The position numbers and the translations under genes were made by a program. DNA of 64,000 nt from JBDTCO01 sp039923495 (lineage in GTDB: Bacteria > Myxococcota_A > Polyangia > Palsa-1104): positions 1 to 64,000 of the forward strand of contig JBDTCO010000006.1 in assembly GCA_039923495.1 (NCBI GenBank), given 5' to 3'. Every line of letters starts with the position of its first letter. Within the stretch, counting starts at the first letter, position 1. Below are positions 48,998 to 57,314 of this stretch, piece after piece. A model generated the notes under the pieces. The model was not told where the DNA came from and did not search any database. It saw only the letters and a list, made by a program, of their open reading frames with translations.

Positions 48998-50883
48998 GGC
49001 TCGTCCGCATCGCGCTCGCCAACGTCGACACCATCGTCGGCGCGGTGGCGTCCAACCTCGACAAGGCCCTTTCGCTCGTGCCGGCTGCCATCGACGACGG
49101 CGCCACGGTCCTCGTGTTCCCCGAGCAGCTGCTCTCCGGGTACCCGCCCGAAGATCTCGTGCAGTGGCGTGGCTTCGTGCACGCGCAGTGGAAGGCGCTC
49201 GCCGAGATGGCGCGCGCCACGGCGGATCGACCCATCGCCATCGTGGCGGGCGTGACGGTGCAGCGCGGCAACGGCCTCTACAACTGCGCGGCGCTCCTGC
49301 ACCGAGGCCGCATCTGTGGCCTCGTGCCGAAGGAGAAGCTGCCCACCTACAACGTGTTCTACGAGGGCCGCACGATGAACCGCGGCATCGCGGGGCTCTA
49401 CGACGAGCTCGAGGGCGTCCCGTTCGGCGACCTCGTCTTCCAGCTCGACTTCGGCACGGTCGCGCTCGAGATCTGCGAGGACCTGTGGTCCCCCGACGGC
49501 CCGATGCGTCGTCGCTGCTACGCGGGCGCCGAGCTCGTGCTCAACCTGTCGGCGTCGCCGTTCCGGGTCGGCATCGTGGACACGCGGCGCGAGATGATCG
49601 CCACACGCGCCGCAGACAACCAGTGCGTCGTCGCCTACACCAACGCGGTCGGCGCCAACGACGGGCTCATCTTCGATGGCGGTGGCTTCATCGCGCAGAA
49701 CGGGCGCGTGGTGCACGAGGCCAGGCGCTTCGAGTCGGGCATCACCGCAGCGACGGTCGATCTCGATCGCACCGCGCGCCTCCGCGCCGAGAACACGACG
49801 TGGCGCAACGATCAGGAGGCCGCGCGCGGCGAGTCAGACAAGGTGCGGCGTATCCGCGTCGAGGGCGACACCGATCGTCGCGGGCTCACGTACCCTGTGC
49901 CCGCGCATGCGAGCTTCTTCCTGCCGTCACCTCCCGAGCCCGAGCCGACCGCGCGCGAGGCGTTCTGCGAGGAGCTGCTCGATGCGCTCGCCATGGGGAT
50001 CGGCAGCTACTACGAGAAGGTCGGCGTCTTCGAGACCATCGGGGTCGCGCTGTCCGGTGGCCGCGACAGCTTGCTCGTGATGCTGCTGTGCCGTCGCTGG
50101 ATCGATCGACGCTTCCCCGACGAGGCCGAGGCGAAGGCGCGAAAGATGCTGCGCGCGTTCTTCATGCCGAGCCGTTACTCGTCACCCGAGACGCGCGCCG
50201 CCGCCATCGAGACCGCCAACGAGGTGGGCGCGGCGCTCGAGATCGTCGACATCGACGAGACGGTCGCCGTCGAGCTCCTGGCCATCGAGAAGATGCTCCA
50301 GCCGGGGGAGACGCTCACGCGCGCCGCGAAGCAGAACATCCAGGCGCGCATCCGCGGGCAGCGGATGTGGACGTGGTCGAACGTGGCCGCGGGCCTCTTC
50401 CTGCAGACCTCGAACATGAGCGAGAAGGCGGTCGGCTACTCGACCATCGGTGGCGACTCGGAGGGTGCGCTCGCGGTCATCGCCAACCTGCCGAAGACCG
50501 TCGTGAACTATCTGCTCGACTACCTGCTCGAGAAGACGAAGTCGGAGGCCATCCGTCTCACGCTGCTCAAGCCGGCGTCGGCCGAGCTCGACGAGTCGCA
50601 GGAGGACGAGCGCGACCTCATGCCGTTCCCGGTGCTCGACGCGTGCTTCGCGCTGTATGCCGGCGAGAAGATGACGCCTGGCGAGGTCGCCGAGGTGCTC
50701 GCCGTGATGTTCCCCGATCACGACGCCGCGCAGCTCTGTGCCTGGGCCGGGCGCTTCCAGCGCCTCTTCAACGCATCCATCTACAAGTGGGTGCAGGCGC
50801 CGGTGAGCTTGCACGTGGGCAACCTCGATCTCGAGCGCGAGCGCGCGCTACAGCTCCCGGTGGTGCAGAAGGCGGAGTGGTAG
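48994..50883 (+). CDS. nadE: glutamine-dependent NAD+ synthetase
   Basis: 629 residues. The N-terminal nitrilase-type glutaminase (~1-285) has Glu in VFPEQLLSGYPPED, Lys in PKEKLPTYNVFYEGR and Cys in LEICEDLW. The C-terminal synthetase (~315-620) has the PP-loop LSGGRDS, QTSNMSEKAVGYSTIGGD and KTKSEAIRLTLL. It amidates deamido-NAD using glutamine. The operon holds both salvage enzymes and this final step but no nadD-type adenylyltransferase in view. Confidence 0.95.
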   Translation: MRLVRIALANVDTIVGAVASNLDKALSLVPAAIDDGATVLVFPEQLLSGYPPEDLVQWRGFVHAQWKALAEMARATADRPIAIVAGVTVQRGNGLYNCAALLHRGRICGLVPKEKLPTYNVFYEGRTMNRGIAGLYDELEGVPFGDLVFQLDFGTVALEICEDLWSPDGPMRRRCYAGAELVLNLSASPFRVGIVDTRREMIATRAADNQCVVAYTNAVGANDGLIFDGGGFIAQNGRVVHEARRFESGITAATVDLDRTARLRAENTTWRNDQEAARGESDKVRRIRVEGDTDRRGLTYPVPAHASFFLPSPPEPEPTAREAFCEELLDALAMGIGSYYEKVGVFETIGVALSGGRDSLLVMLLCRRWIDRRFPDEAEAKARKMLRAFFMPSRYSSPETRAAAIETANEVGAALEIVDIDETVAVELLAIEKMLQPGETLTRAAKQNIQARIRGQRMWTWSNVAAGLFLQTSNMSEKAVGYSTIGGDSEGALAVIANLPKTVVNYLLDYLLEKTKSEAIRLTLLKPASAELDESQEDERDLMPFPVLDACFALYAGEKMTPGEVAEVLAVMFPDHDAAQLCAWAGRFQRLFNASIYKWVQAPVSLHVGNLDLERERALQLPVVQKAEW

Positions 50884-50933
50884 CCCGAACGGTAAGGCCG
50901 AACGGTACGGCCGAACGGCAACCGGAAACGGTA
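50884..50933 (+). repeat. short tandem repeat after nadE
   Basis: Four imperfect ~13-bp units built on CCGAACGGTA run directly after the nadE stop. The rest of the ~200-bp gap to 51081 contains no gene I can support. Confidence 0.7.
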
Positions 50934-51081
50934 GCGTGCGCTCCGTACGCGACGATCTGGGAGCACGACGGTGTCGATGACGCCGCGAACGTGGAGACAC
51001 GGGTCCACACGTCGCGGAGCGCCTCCTGCAGGATCTCGACCCCGTTTCGTGAGATGTTGCGAGCGAGGCGGAGGTGAGTGG

Positions 51082-51618
51082 TTGGAGTACGTCAGTCACG
51101 ATCCGCGCGCCAAGGTGCGCTCACCCGACATCCTCTTTATCGTCGAGTCGTTCCAGTTCGCGCCGTCCCTCGTCGACGTGCTGCTGAAGAAGCATGGCCT
51201 GGACCGCAGCTCGTTCGGCGTCGCCGAGTACGTCCCGCTCCAGAACGCGCTCGACATGCTGAAGGAGATCGAGGAGCGCGTCGGCCGCGAGAAGCTCCGG
51301 CAGCTGGGCAACACGACGGTGGAGGCGGCGATGTTCCCGCCCCAGTTCGTCGACGTCGAGAGCGTGCTGCTCGCGCTCGACATGATCTACTCCATCAACC
51401 ATCTCGGAGAGGTGGGTCACTACCACTCGAAGCAGCTCGTCGACGGCGCCATCGAGGTCCGCTGCGAGACCCCGTATCCACGCGCGTTCGAGCGCGGGGT
51501 CATCGAGGGGATCGCGCGCAACCCGAACCTCGTCAAGGGCAAGCGCTACGACGTCGAGTACATCGAGGGCCCGATGGGTGGGGACCTCAGCTGTACGTGC
51601 ATCGTGCGGCGCCGCTGA
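51082..51618 (+). CDS. conserved protein of unknown family (intact tandem copy)
   Basis: A 178-residue soluble alpha/beta protein. The TTG start at 51082 is chosen because a strong GGAGGTG lies 5 nt before it and the downstream copy aligns from this codon. Characteristic segments are FIVESFQFAPSLVDVLL, GHYHSKQLVDGAIEV, CETPYPRAFERGVIEGIA and a final GGDLSCTCIV. The closing GGDxxCxC pattern recalls V4R-type sensory domains, but I cannot assign a family. A damaged paralogue follows at once. Confidence 0.7.
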   Translation: MEYVSHDPRAKVRSPDILFIVESFQFAPSLVDVLLKKHGLDRSSFGVAEYVPLQNALDMLKEIEERVGREKLRQLGNTTVEAAMFPPQFVDVESVLLALDMIYSINHLGEVGHYHSKQLVDGAIEVRCETPYPRAFERGVIEGIARNPNLVKGKRYDVEYIEGPMGGDLSCTCIVRRR

Positions 51619-51620
51619 TC

Positions 51621-52146
51621 ATGGAGTAGGTGAGCCGCGACCCGAAGGCGAAGGTGCGATCGCCGAGCATCCGGTTCCTCGTCGAGTCGTTCCAGTTCGC
51701 GCCGTCGCTGATCGACGTGCTGCTGAAGAAGAACAACATCGAGCGCAGCGCCTTCGACTCTCACGACTACACGCCGATGCAGAGCGCGCTCGATCTGTTG
51801 ACGGGACATCGAGGAGCGAGTCGGTCGCGAGAAGCTGCGGCAGATGGGCGCAAACGCGATCCAGGAAGCGCTGTTTCCACCCGAGCTCGACAGCGTCGAG
51901 AAGCTGCTGCTCTCCTTCGACATCGTGTACTCGCTGAACCACCTCGGTGACGTGGGCCACTACCACTCGAGGCAGCTCACCGACGGTGCCATCGAGGTCC
52001 GCTGCGAGACGCCGTACCCGCACACCTTCGAGCAGGGCGTCATCGAGGGCGTCGCGCGCAACGCGAGCCTCGCGAAGGTGCGTCGCTACGTCGACGGCCC
52101 GATCGGCGGCGACGTGAGCTGCATCTGCACCGTCCGCGCTCGGTAG
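51621..52146 (+). pseudogene. tandem paralogue inactivated by stop and frameshift
   Basis: This copy aligns throughout with the gene at 51082. Its ATG-GAG is followed by TAG where the intact copy has TAC, a nonsense codon at position 3. A +1 insertion near 51800 (ten bases where the paralogue has nine) shifts the frame, after which EERVGREKLRQ-type similarity continues to the stop at 52146. Reinitiation at the GTG at 51630 would still meet the frameshift. Protein similarity after the shift is high, so decay is recent, or the indel is a sequencing error. Confidence 0.75.
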
Positions 52147-52165
52147 ACAGAAAGCGCGAGGCGCT

Positions 52166-53128
52166 TCAGTACGCGTCGCGGACCCAGCGGAACGGACGCA
52201 GCCGCGCGAGCGTCTCGGCAGACAGCGGGCCGTCGTCACCCGCGGCGCAGTTGTCGTCCACCTGCGCGTCCGACCGCATGCCGGGGATCACCGTCGAGAC
52301 GGCGGGGTGCGACAGGCAGTAGCGCAGCGCGCCCTTTGCCATCGTGCCCGCGGCGCTCTCGAGGATCGGTCGCATCTTCTCGACGGCGTCGACCGTCTTC
52401 GGAAGGAGGTCGCCCGCGAAGTAGTCCGTGCGAAAGTCACCATCCGGGAACTTCGTGTCCTTCGTGAGCTTGCCGGTGAGCGCGCCCTCGTCGAAGGGCA
52501 CGCGCGACAGCACGCCGACGCCGTGCTCGAGACACGCGGGAAACAGCTCGTCCTCGGGCGACTGATCGAAGATGTTGTGGAAGACCTGCAGCGCGTCGAC
52601 GCGGCCCGACTTCACGAGGCGCACCGCGCTTCCTGGATCGTGCGAGTTGATCGACACGCCGATGAACCGGATCTTGCCGGCCTTCTGCAGGTCCTGCATC
52701 GCCGAGAACCACTCGTCCTCGTCGGTCCACGCGTCCGCCCACACGTGGAGCTGCAGCAGATCGATGGTGTCGACGCCGAGGTTCACGAGGCTCTTCTCGG
52801 CGCAGCGGACGATCCAGTCCGCAGGAAAGTTGTCCGCGAGCTTCGCGCCCGGACGCACCGGCCACTGCGACGACTTGGGTGGCACCTTGGTGGCGACGGT
52901 GAGCCCCTGGTGCTTGCGCAACACCTCGCCGACGAGCTTCTCGGAGTGGCCGCTTCCGTACACGAGGGCGGTGTCGATGAACGTGACGCCGTGGTCGACG
53001 GCGCGCGAGAGCGCACGTCGCGCGTCGTCGTCGCGCTTGCCACCCCACATGCCGCCGCCGATGGCCCAGCTCCCGAAGCCAATCTCCGAGACGGAGAGGC
53101 CGGTCTTGCCCAGGGTTCGCGTGCGCAT
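52166..53128 (-). CDS. aldo/keto reductase
   Basis: A 320-residue TIM-barrel oxidoreductase. It starts MRTRTLGKTGLSVSEIGFG, with the catalytic set visible as FIDTALVYGSGHSEKLVGE (Asp and Tyr), ATKVPPKS (Lys) and LLQLHVWAD (His). The NADPH-binding end reads VSTVIPGMRSDAQVDDN. Substrate unknown. The ATG at 53128 fits the family start. Confidence 0.93.
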   Translation of the reverse strand: MRTRTLGKTGLSVSEIGFGSWAIGGGMWGGKRDDDARRALSRAVDHGVTFIDTALVYGSGHSEKLVGEVLRKHQGLTVATKVPPKSSQWPVRPGAKLADNFPADWIVRCAEKSLVNLGVDTIDLLQLHVWADAWTDEDEWFSAMQDLQKAGKIRFIGVSINSHDPGSAVRLVKSGRVDALQVFHNIFDQSPEDELFPACLEHGVGVLSRVPFDEGALTGKLTKDTKFPDGDFRTDYFAGDLLPKTVDAVEKMRPILESAAGTMAKGALRYCLSHPAVSTVIPGMRSDAQVDDNCAAGDDGPLSAETLARLRPFRWVRDAY

Positions 53129-53230
53129 GAGCGATTCGTACCACGCCGGATAGGGCCGGGCGGGCTCGAGAAGCTGCGCTGAACCCTTTCCCAACGGGCC
53201 GGCTCTCACCGTGGATCGGGAGGGGTTCTC

Positions 53231-53389
53231 ATGTGTCGAAGAGTCGAGTGTTCAGTTTGCAAGAAGCCCACGTACGCGGGCTGCGGGAAGCACGTGGAGC
53301 AGGTGCTTGGGGACGTGCCGACGAAGGAGCGGTGTACGTGTGAGCGCGTGGCTAGCGCAGGCTGGCTCGCGCGTCTGCTCGGCAGGTGA
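53231..53389 (+). CDS. small conserved Cys-rich protein (52 aa)
   Basis: A 52-residue protein with a strong GGGAGGGG Shine-Dalgarno before the ATG. Cys pairs CSVCKKPTYAGCG and RCTCER with HVEQVLGDVPTKE between match, from memory, a widespread uncharacterised small zinc-binding type (CxxCxKPTxxGCGxHVEQVL). The last ~13 codons overlap the end of the convergent ECF sigma gene by 38 bp. Function unknown. Confidence 0.75.
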   Translation: MCRRVECSVCKKPTYAGCGKHVEQVLGDVPTKERCTCERVASAGWLARLLGR

Positions 53390-53993
53390 GCGTGGGGTCG
53401 CCCTCGAGGGAACGCGCGGACGCATCGACGACGTCGGCCGGCCTCGCGTCGATGAGAGGTGCGAGCGCAGCCCGCATCGCGGCGCGCGCGCGGTGGAGTC
53501 GGCTCTTCACCGCGTCGACCGACGCGCCAACGACCGCGGCCACCTCGGGTGCGGTGAGGCCCTCGCCATCGCGCAGGACGAGGACCTCACGCTGCGCGGG
53601 ATCGAGCGTCGCGAGGGCCCGGAGCATCGCACGCTCGATCTGGCGGCTCGCCGCGGACGCCTCGGGATCGGGCGCGGACGTGGCGAGGTCGCGGGCCTCG
53701 TCGAGCGAAGCCTCGTCGAGCGGCGCGAACTTCGAGCGACGGTGGCGCTTGATGCAGAAGCTGCGCGCGATCGTGTACATCCACGTCGAGAGCGACGCCC
53801 CTCCGCGGAAGTCGCGGATCGTGCGCGCCGCAGCGATGAGCGTCTCCTGCAGGACCTCGCTCGCGTCCTGTGGGTCGCGACACATGCGCATACCGAACCG
53901 ATACACGCGCGGCTCGTAGCGGGCGAGGAGTTGCTCCAGCGCACGGCGATCGCCCGTACGACTCGCGGCCAGCAGCTGTTCGTCGGTGTGCAC
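53352..53993 (-). CDS. ECF-type RNA polymerase sigma factor
   Basis: 213 residues. Region 2 (DRRALEQLLARYEPRVYRFG, QETLIAAARTIRDFRGG, LSTWMYTIARSFC) and region 4 (LATLDPAQREVLVLRDGEGL, VVGASVDAVKSRLHRARAAM) are complete. The GTG at 53993 has TACACT 8 nt upstream. No anti-sigma gene is adjacent; the C-terminal ~35 residues after region 4 could serve a regulatory role. Confidence 0.92.
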   Translation of the reverse strand: MHTDEQLLAASRTGDRRALEQLLARYEPRVYRFGMRMCRDPQDASEVLQETLIAAARTIRDFRGGASLSTWMYTIARSFCIKRHRRSKFAPLDEASLDEARDLATSAPDPEASAASRQIERAMLRALATLDPAQREVLVLRDGEGLTAPEVAAVVGASVDAVKSRLHRARAAMRAALAPLIDARPADVVDASARSLEGDPTLTCRADARASLR

Positions 53994-54001
53994 GAGCGTG
54001 G

Positions 54002-54007
54002 AGTGTA
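54002..54007 (-). promoter_or_regulatory. TACACT -10-like box
   Basis: TACACT on the minus strand ends 8 nt before the GTG of the ECF sigma gene. Confidence 0.45.
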
Positions 54008-54108
54008 GCCGAACCCGCGGTTTGCGGTACCGGCACGGCCTGTGCTCGATGTCCACGTGCGCGTCCCGATCCCGTGAACGAGTGACAGCATTCGGTTCCG
54101 ACAGCGGC

Positions 54109-54789
54109 CTAGCTCACGTGCCCGATGCGGATGCGGCGGACGTCGTGCTGCTGCTCGATCTCGGCGATCAAGTTCTCGAGGCCGAGCTCGCGAGGAAACG
54201 TCACGTCGAGCGTGACGTCGAGGTGCCGGTCGGCGACGTGACGATCGTAGCGGAGCGTCGTGAGCGTCACGCCGCGTGCCCCGAGTGCTGCTGCGATGTC
54301 GGCGAGCTTCCCGTCGGGTCCGAGCATGAGCTCGACGTGACGACGGAGCTGGCGGTCGTCCTTGTCCTCGAAGCGTCGCAGCAAGGTGAGCGCGATGACG
54401 CCGCAGACCGTGACGAAGCAGGCGACGGGGTACATCCCTGCGCCGGACGCCATGCCGATGGCGCCGACCAGCCACAGCCCGGCCGCGGTCGTGAGGCCCT
54501 GGATCGAAGTGCCCTGCCGCAGGATCGCGCCACCGGCGAGGAAGCCGATGCCCGTGACGATCGAAGCCGCGATGCGCGAGGGATCGATCGCGACCAGGTC
54601 GGTCGAGTGGTAGTGCTGCGCGAAGACGAAGTTGGTGGAGACCACCATGAAGGTCGCCGACGCGAGCGCCACGAGCATGTGCGTTCGTAGACCCGCCGGA
54701 CGACCATGGCGGTCGCGCTCGTAGCCGATGATGCCGCCGAGCGACATCCCGATGACGATGCGAAGCAGCAACGTGGCGAAGGGTTCCAT
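54109..54789 (-). CDS. MgtC/SapB family membrane protein
   Basis: 226 residues. Four or five N-terminal helices carry family motifs (LGGIIGYERDRHGRPAGLRTHMLVAL, GIGFLAGGAILRQG, TTAAGLWLVGAIGM). A soluble ACT-like C-terminal domain (~145-226) follows. MgtC proteins support growth at low Mg2+ and modulate ATP synthase in pathogens; the role here is unknown. The ATG at 54789 is the best family start. Confidence 0.92.
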   Translation of the reverse strand: MEPFATLLLRIVIGMSLGGIIGYERDRHGRPAGLRTHMLVALASATFMVVSTNFVFAQHYHSTDLVAIDPSRIAASIVTGIGFLAGGAILRQGTSIQGLTTAAGLWLVGAIGMASGAGMYPVACFVTVCGVIALTLLRRFEDKDDRQLRRHVELMLGPDGKLADIAAALGARGVTLTTLRYDRHVADRHLDVTLDVTFPRELGLENLIAEIEQQHDVRRIRIGHVS

Positions 54790-54841
54790 GACAATTCGTA
54801 ACGAATCGCTGGCCACGCCGCAACGTCCTTGGCGGTCGACT

Positions 54842-55065
54842 CAGTGCGCGCCGCCGATGTCGACGGTGCACCACGAACGTGACGAGCGAGGTCGTGGAGA
54901 CGCCCGCGAGCTCCGTGATGAGGCGGCTGTCCCACCGGCCCTCGAGGACGTACTGCAGCGTCGCCATACCGACGGTGAGCAGGCCGATGCCGAAGAGATC
55001 GATGGGATCCTTCCGGCTCGCGATGTCGATGAGGTAGCCGCCGATCCTCGGGCCGAGGTGCCGCC
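54842..55065 (-). pseudogene. relic of a DHA2-type MFS transporter
   Basis: On the minus strand a short open segment reads GPRIGGYLID, then DPIDLFGIGLLTVGMATLQ and YVLEGRWDSRLITELAG. These correspond to helix-4/5 and the central segment of EmrB-like DHA2 transporters (GPxxGGYL, then DxxGxxLLxxGxxxLQxVL), but the parts between are missing and no start or other transmembrane region remains. It fills most of the 340-bp space between the MgtC and glutaredoxin-like genes. I see no other gene there. Confidence 0.55.
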
Positions 55066-55142
55066 GTGGATGATGACCACGGGTCGTCAGCCCACTTGAA
55101 AGGCACGGTCGCACGCGGTAGCACGCGAGCATGGAGACCAAC

Positions 55143-55601
55143 ATGGCGATCACCGACAGGCTGCGCACCCTCGTGGGCGAGGCACTCGCGTCCAACCGCT
55201 TCGATCACGTCGTGCCCGTGCGCAAGGCACGCGAGGCGCTGGCGACGGTGAACGACCTCGCGGGTCGTCCGTTCTGCACCGCGACGGAGCTCTCCGAGCG
55301 CACCGCCGCCGAGGTGAAGCGCGCCGCCGACCTGCGCGAGCCCGCGCCGGTCATCGTGTACTTCGACGGCAAGGATCACCGCACGAAGGTGAAGGTCGAG
55401 GAGCTGCTCTCCAGCCGCTCCATCGCCTTCCGCGTGCTCGACGTCTCCGAGGACGAGGCCACGCGCTCGTTCGCCGAGACCGCGTCGAAGGCCAAGGAGT
55501 TCCCGCTCGTGTTCATCGCCGGCAACGCGGTCGGTGGCCTGCACGAGCTCATGCAGCTCGACGTCAACGGCGAGCTCGCGCGCCGCGTCTTCGGCGCATG
55601 A
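55143..55601 (+). CDS. glutaredoxin-fold protein without active-site Cys
   Basis: 152 residues. The C-terminal ~95 residues have glutaredoxin topology (PVIVYFDGKDHRTKVKVEEL, FRVLDVSEDEA, FPLVFIAGNAVGGLHELMQL), with the conserved GG before the last helix. The CPYC position reads DGKDHR, so no dithiol chemistry is possible. A GGAG lies 6 nt before the ATG at 55143; an ATG at 55131 is also in frame. Its stop overlaps the M28 peptidase start (ATGA). Confidence 0.7.
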   Translation: MAITDRLRTLVGEALASNRFDHVVPVRKAREALATVNDLAGRPFCTATELSERTAAEVKRAADLREPAPVIVYFDGKDHRTKVKVEELLSSRSIAFRVLDVSEDEATRSFAETASKAKEFPLVFIAGNAVGGLHELMQLDVNGELARRVFGA

Positions 55602-56974
55602 AGCACCTCGGGCTGCTGCTCTGTGCGGCTGCGGGAGCGCTGTTGCTCCGTGCCTCCGCACTGGCAGCGCCCCCGTCGCTGGCCGAGCGCGCGCTCGCGT
55701 CCCACGTTGCCTACGATCACGCGGTGCGCATCGCCGACGAGGTCGGTGAACGCATGGCCGGCACACCCGCGGCCGATCGCGGCGTCGCGTGGGCGCTCGC
55801 GGAGCTCAAGGCGCTCGGCTTTGCCGACGCGCACACCGAGCCGGTGACGCTGGCGACGTGGCAGCGCGGGTCGAACGATCTCGTCGAGCTGGTCGCGCCG
55901 TACCCGCACACGCTGCACGCGCTCGCCCTCGGGCACAGCCCTCCGACGGCAGCGGGTGGCCTCACCGCCGAGGTCGTCGAGGTCACGTCCTTCGAGGAGC
56001 TCGCGAAGCTCGGCGACAAGGTGCGCGGCAAGATCGTCTTCTTCGACGGCGTGATGAAGCGCAGCCAGACCTTCGACGAGTACGGCCGTGTCGGCCAGAC
56101 GCGCTTTCACGGTGGCGTCGCGGCCGGAAAGCTCGGCGCCGTCGGTGCGCTCGTGCGCTCCGCAGGGACAGGCGCTCACCGCCTGCCGCACACGGGCTGC
56201 ACGTTCTACGACCCGAAGGTCCCCGCGATCCCGTTCGCGGCGCTTGCTGCCGAGGACGCCGGCCTCCTTCACCGAGCGCTGGTGAAGGGTCCGGCGCGCA
56301 TCAAGATGGTGCTCGGCGGTGGCATGCACCCACAGGTGACCTCGGCCAACGTCGTCGCGGAGGTCCGCGGTCGCGAGAAGCCCGACGAGATCGTGCTCGT
56401 CGGCGCGCACCTCGACTCGTGGGACGTCGGTGACGGCGCGATCGACGACGGCGCCGGGGTCGGTATCGCGATGCAGACGATGACGCTCGTGAAGGCACTG
56501 CGACCAAGGCGCACCGTGCGCATCGCGCTGTTCATGAACGAGGAGTGCGGCACCGATGGCTCGGCGGCGTACGGCAAGGCGCACGCCGCCGAGGCTGGCA
56601 AGTACGTGGCTGCGATGGAGGCCGACGAGGGCGCCGGCGCGCCGCTGCACTGGTCGGTGAGCGGCGACGAGAAGTCACGAGCGCTCGTGACCCGGCTCGC
56701 CGGTCCGATCGCCTCGATCGTGAAGGACGACGTCAGCGTGAGCGACCAGGCCGGCACCGATCTCGCGCCGCTGCGTCTGCTCGGTGTGCCCGGCGTGAAC
56801 CTGTCGCAGGACGCCACCGACTACTTCGAGTGGCACCACACCGACGGCGACACGGCCGACAAGATCGACCCCATACAGATGAACCACGCCGCGGCGGCCT
56901 TCGCCGCGATGGTCGTCCAGCTCGCCAACAGCGACGAGACCCCGACCCGATCGTTCCCCAGGCCGCGGCCCTAG
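55598..56974 (+). CDS. secreted M28 family metallopeptidase
   Basis: A 458-residue enzyme with a signal peptide (LLLCAAAGALLLRASALA). A protease-associated domain occupies ~115-250. The M28 core has zinc ligands in VGAHLDSWDVGDGAIDDGAG (His and Asp), MNEECGTDGS (Glu pair) and FEWHHTDGDT (His). It is close to carboxypeptidase Q/aminopeptidase types. It acts outside the cytoplasm on peptides. Confidence 0.92.
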   Translation: MKHLGLLLCAAAGALLLRASALAAPPSLAERALASHVAYDHAVRIADEVGERMAGTPAADRGVAWALAELKALGFADAHTEPVTLATWQRGSNDLVELVAPYPHTLHALALGHSPPTAAGGLTAEVVEVTSFEELAKLGDKVRGKIVFFDGVMKRSQTFDEYGRVGQTRFHGGVAAGKLGAVGALVRSAGTGAHRLPHTGCTFYDPKVPAIPFAALAAEDAGLLHRALVKGPARIKMVLGGGMHPQVTSANVVAEVRGREKPDEIVLVGAHLDSWDVGDGAIDDGAGVGIAMQTMTLVKALRPRRTVRIALFMNEECGTDGSAAYGKAHAAEAGKYVAAMEADEGAGAPLHWSVSGDEKSRALVTRLAGPIASIVKDDVSVSDQAGTDLAPLRLLGVPGVNLSQDATDYFEWHHTDGDTADKIDPIQMNHAAAAFAAMVVQLANSDETPTRSFPRPRP

Positions 56975-56978
56975 CGGG

Positions 56979-57314
56979 TCACGGCGTTCTCTGGAAGCGG
57001 GCGATGAACGCGGAGACACACTCGCGCGACTCTTCGTCCTCGTCGGTGAAGTGAGCGCCGAACCCGACGCCCGGCTCGACGTGCACGACCTTTGCGACGG
57101 CGCGCAGCGCGGCCGACGAGCGCATCGAGCCGACGAAGAGCTGCACCTCGTCGCCGATCTTCACGACGGCGTTCGACTCGACGAAGATGCCCGACTTCGA
57201 TAGGTTGCGCGAAGTGCCGAGCACCGTGCGCACGCCTTCGGGGTGGCTTTCGACGATGAGCGTCTCCGTGCGAACGAGCTCTCGCGAGAAATCACGGCGG
57301 GCGTCGTCACTCAT
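56979..57314 (-). CDS. PilZ domain protein
   Basis: 111 residues, a single PilZ-like beta barrel. TSRNLSKSGIFVES fits the DxSxxG-type second motif and a basic/polar start replaces the usual RxxxR, so cyclic-di-GMP binding is uncertain. GVGFGAHFTD closes the barrel. The ATG at 57314 has TACAAT 6 nt upstream and its start codon overlaps that of the divergent outer-membrane gene. Confidence 0.75.
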   Translation of the reverse strand: MSDDARRDFSRELVRTETLIVESHPEGVRTVLGTSRNLSKSGIFVESNAVVKIGDEVQLFVGSMRSSAALRAVAKVVHVEPGVGFGAHFTDEDEESRECVSAFIARFQRTP

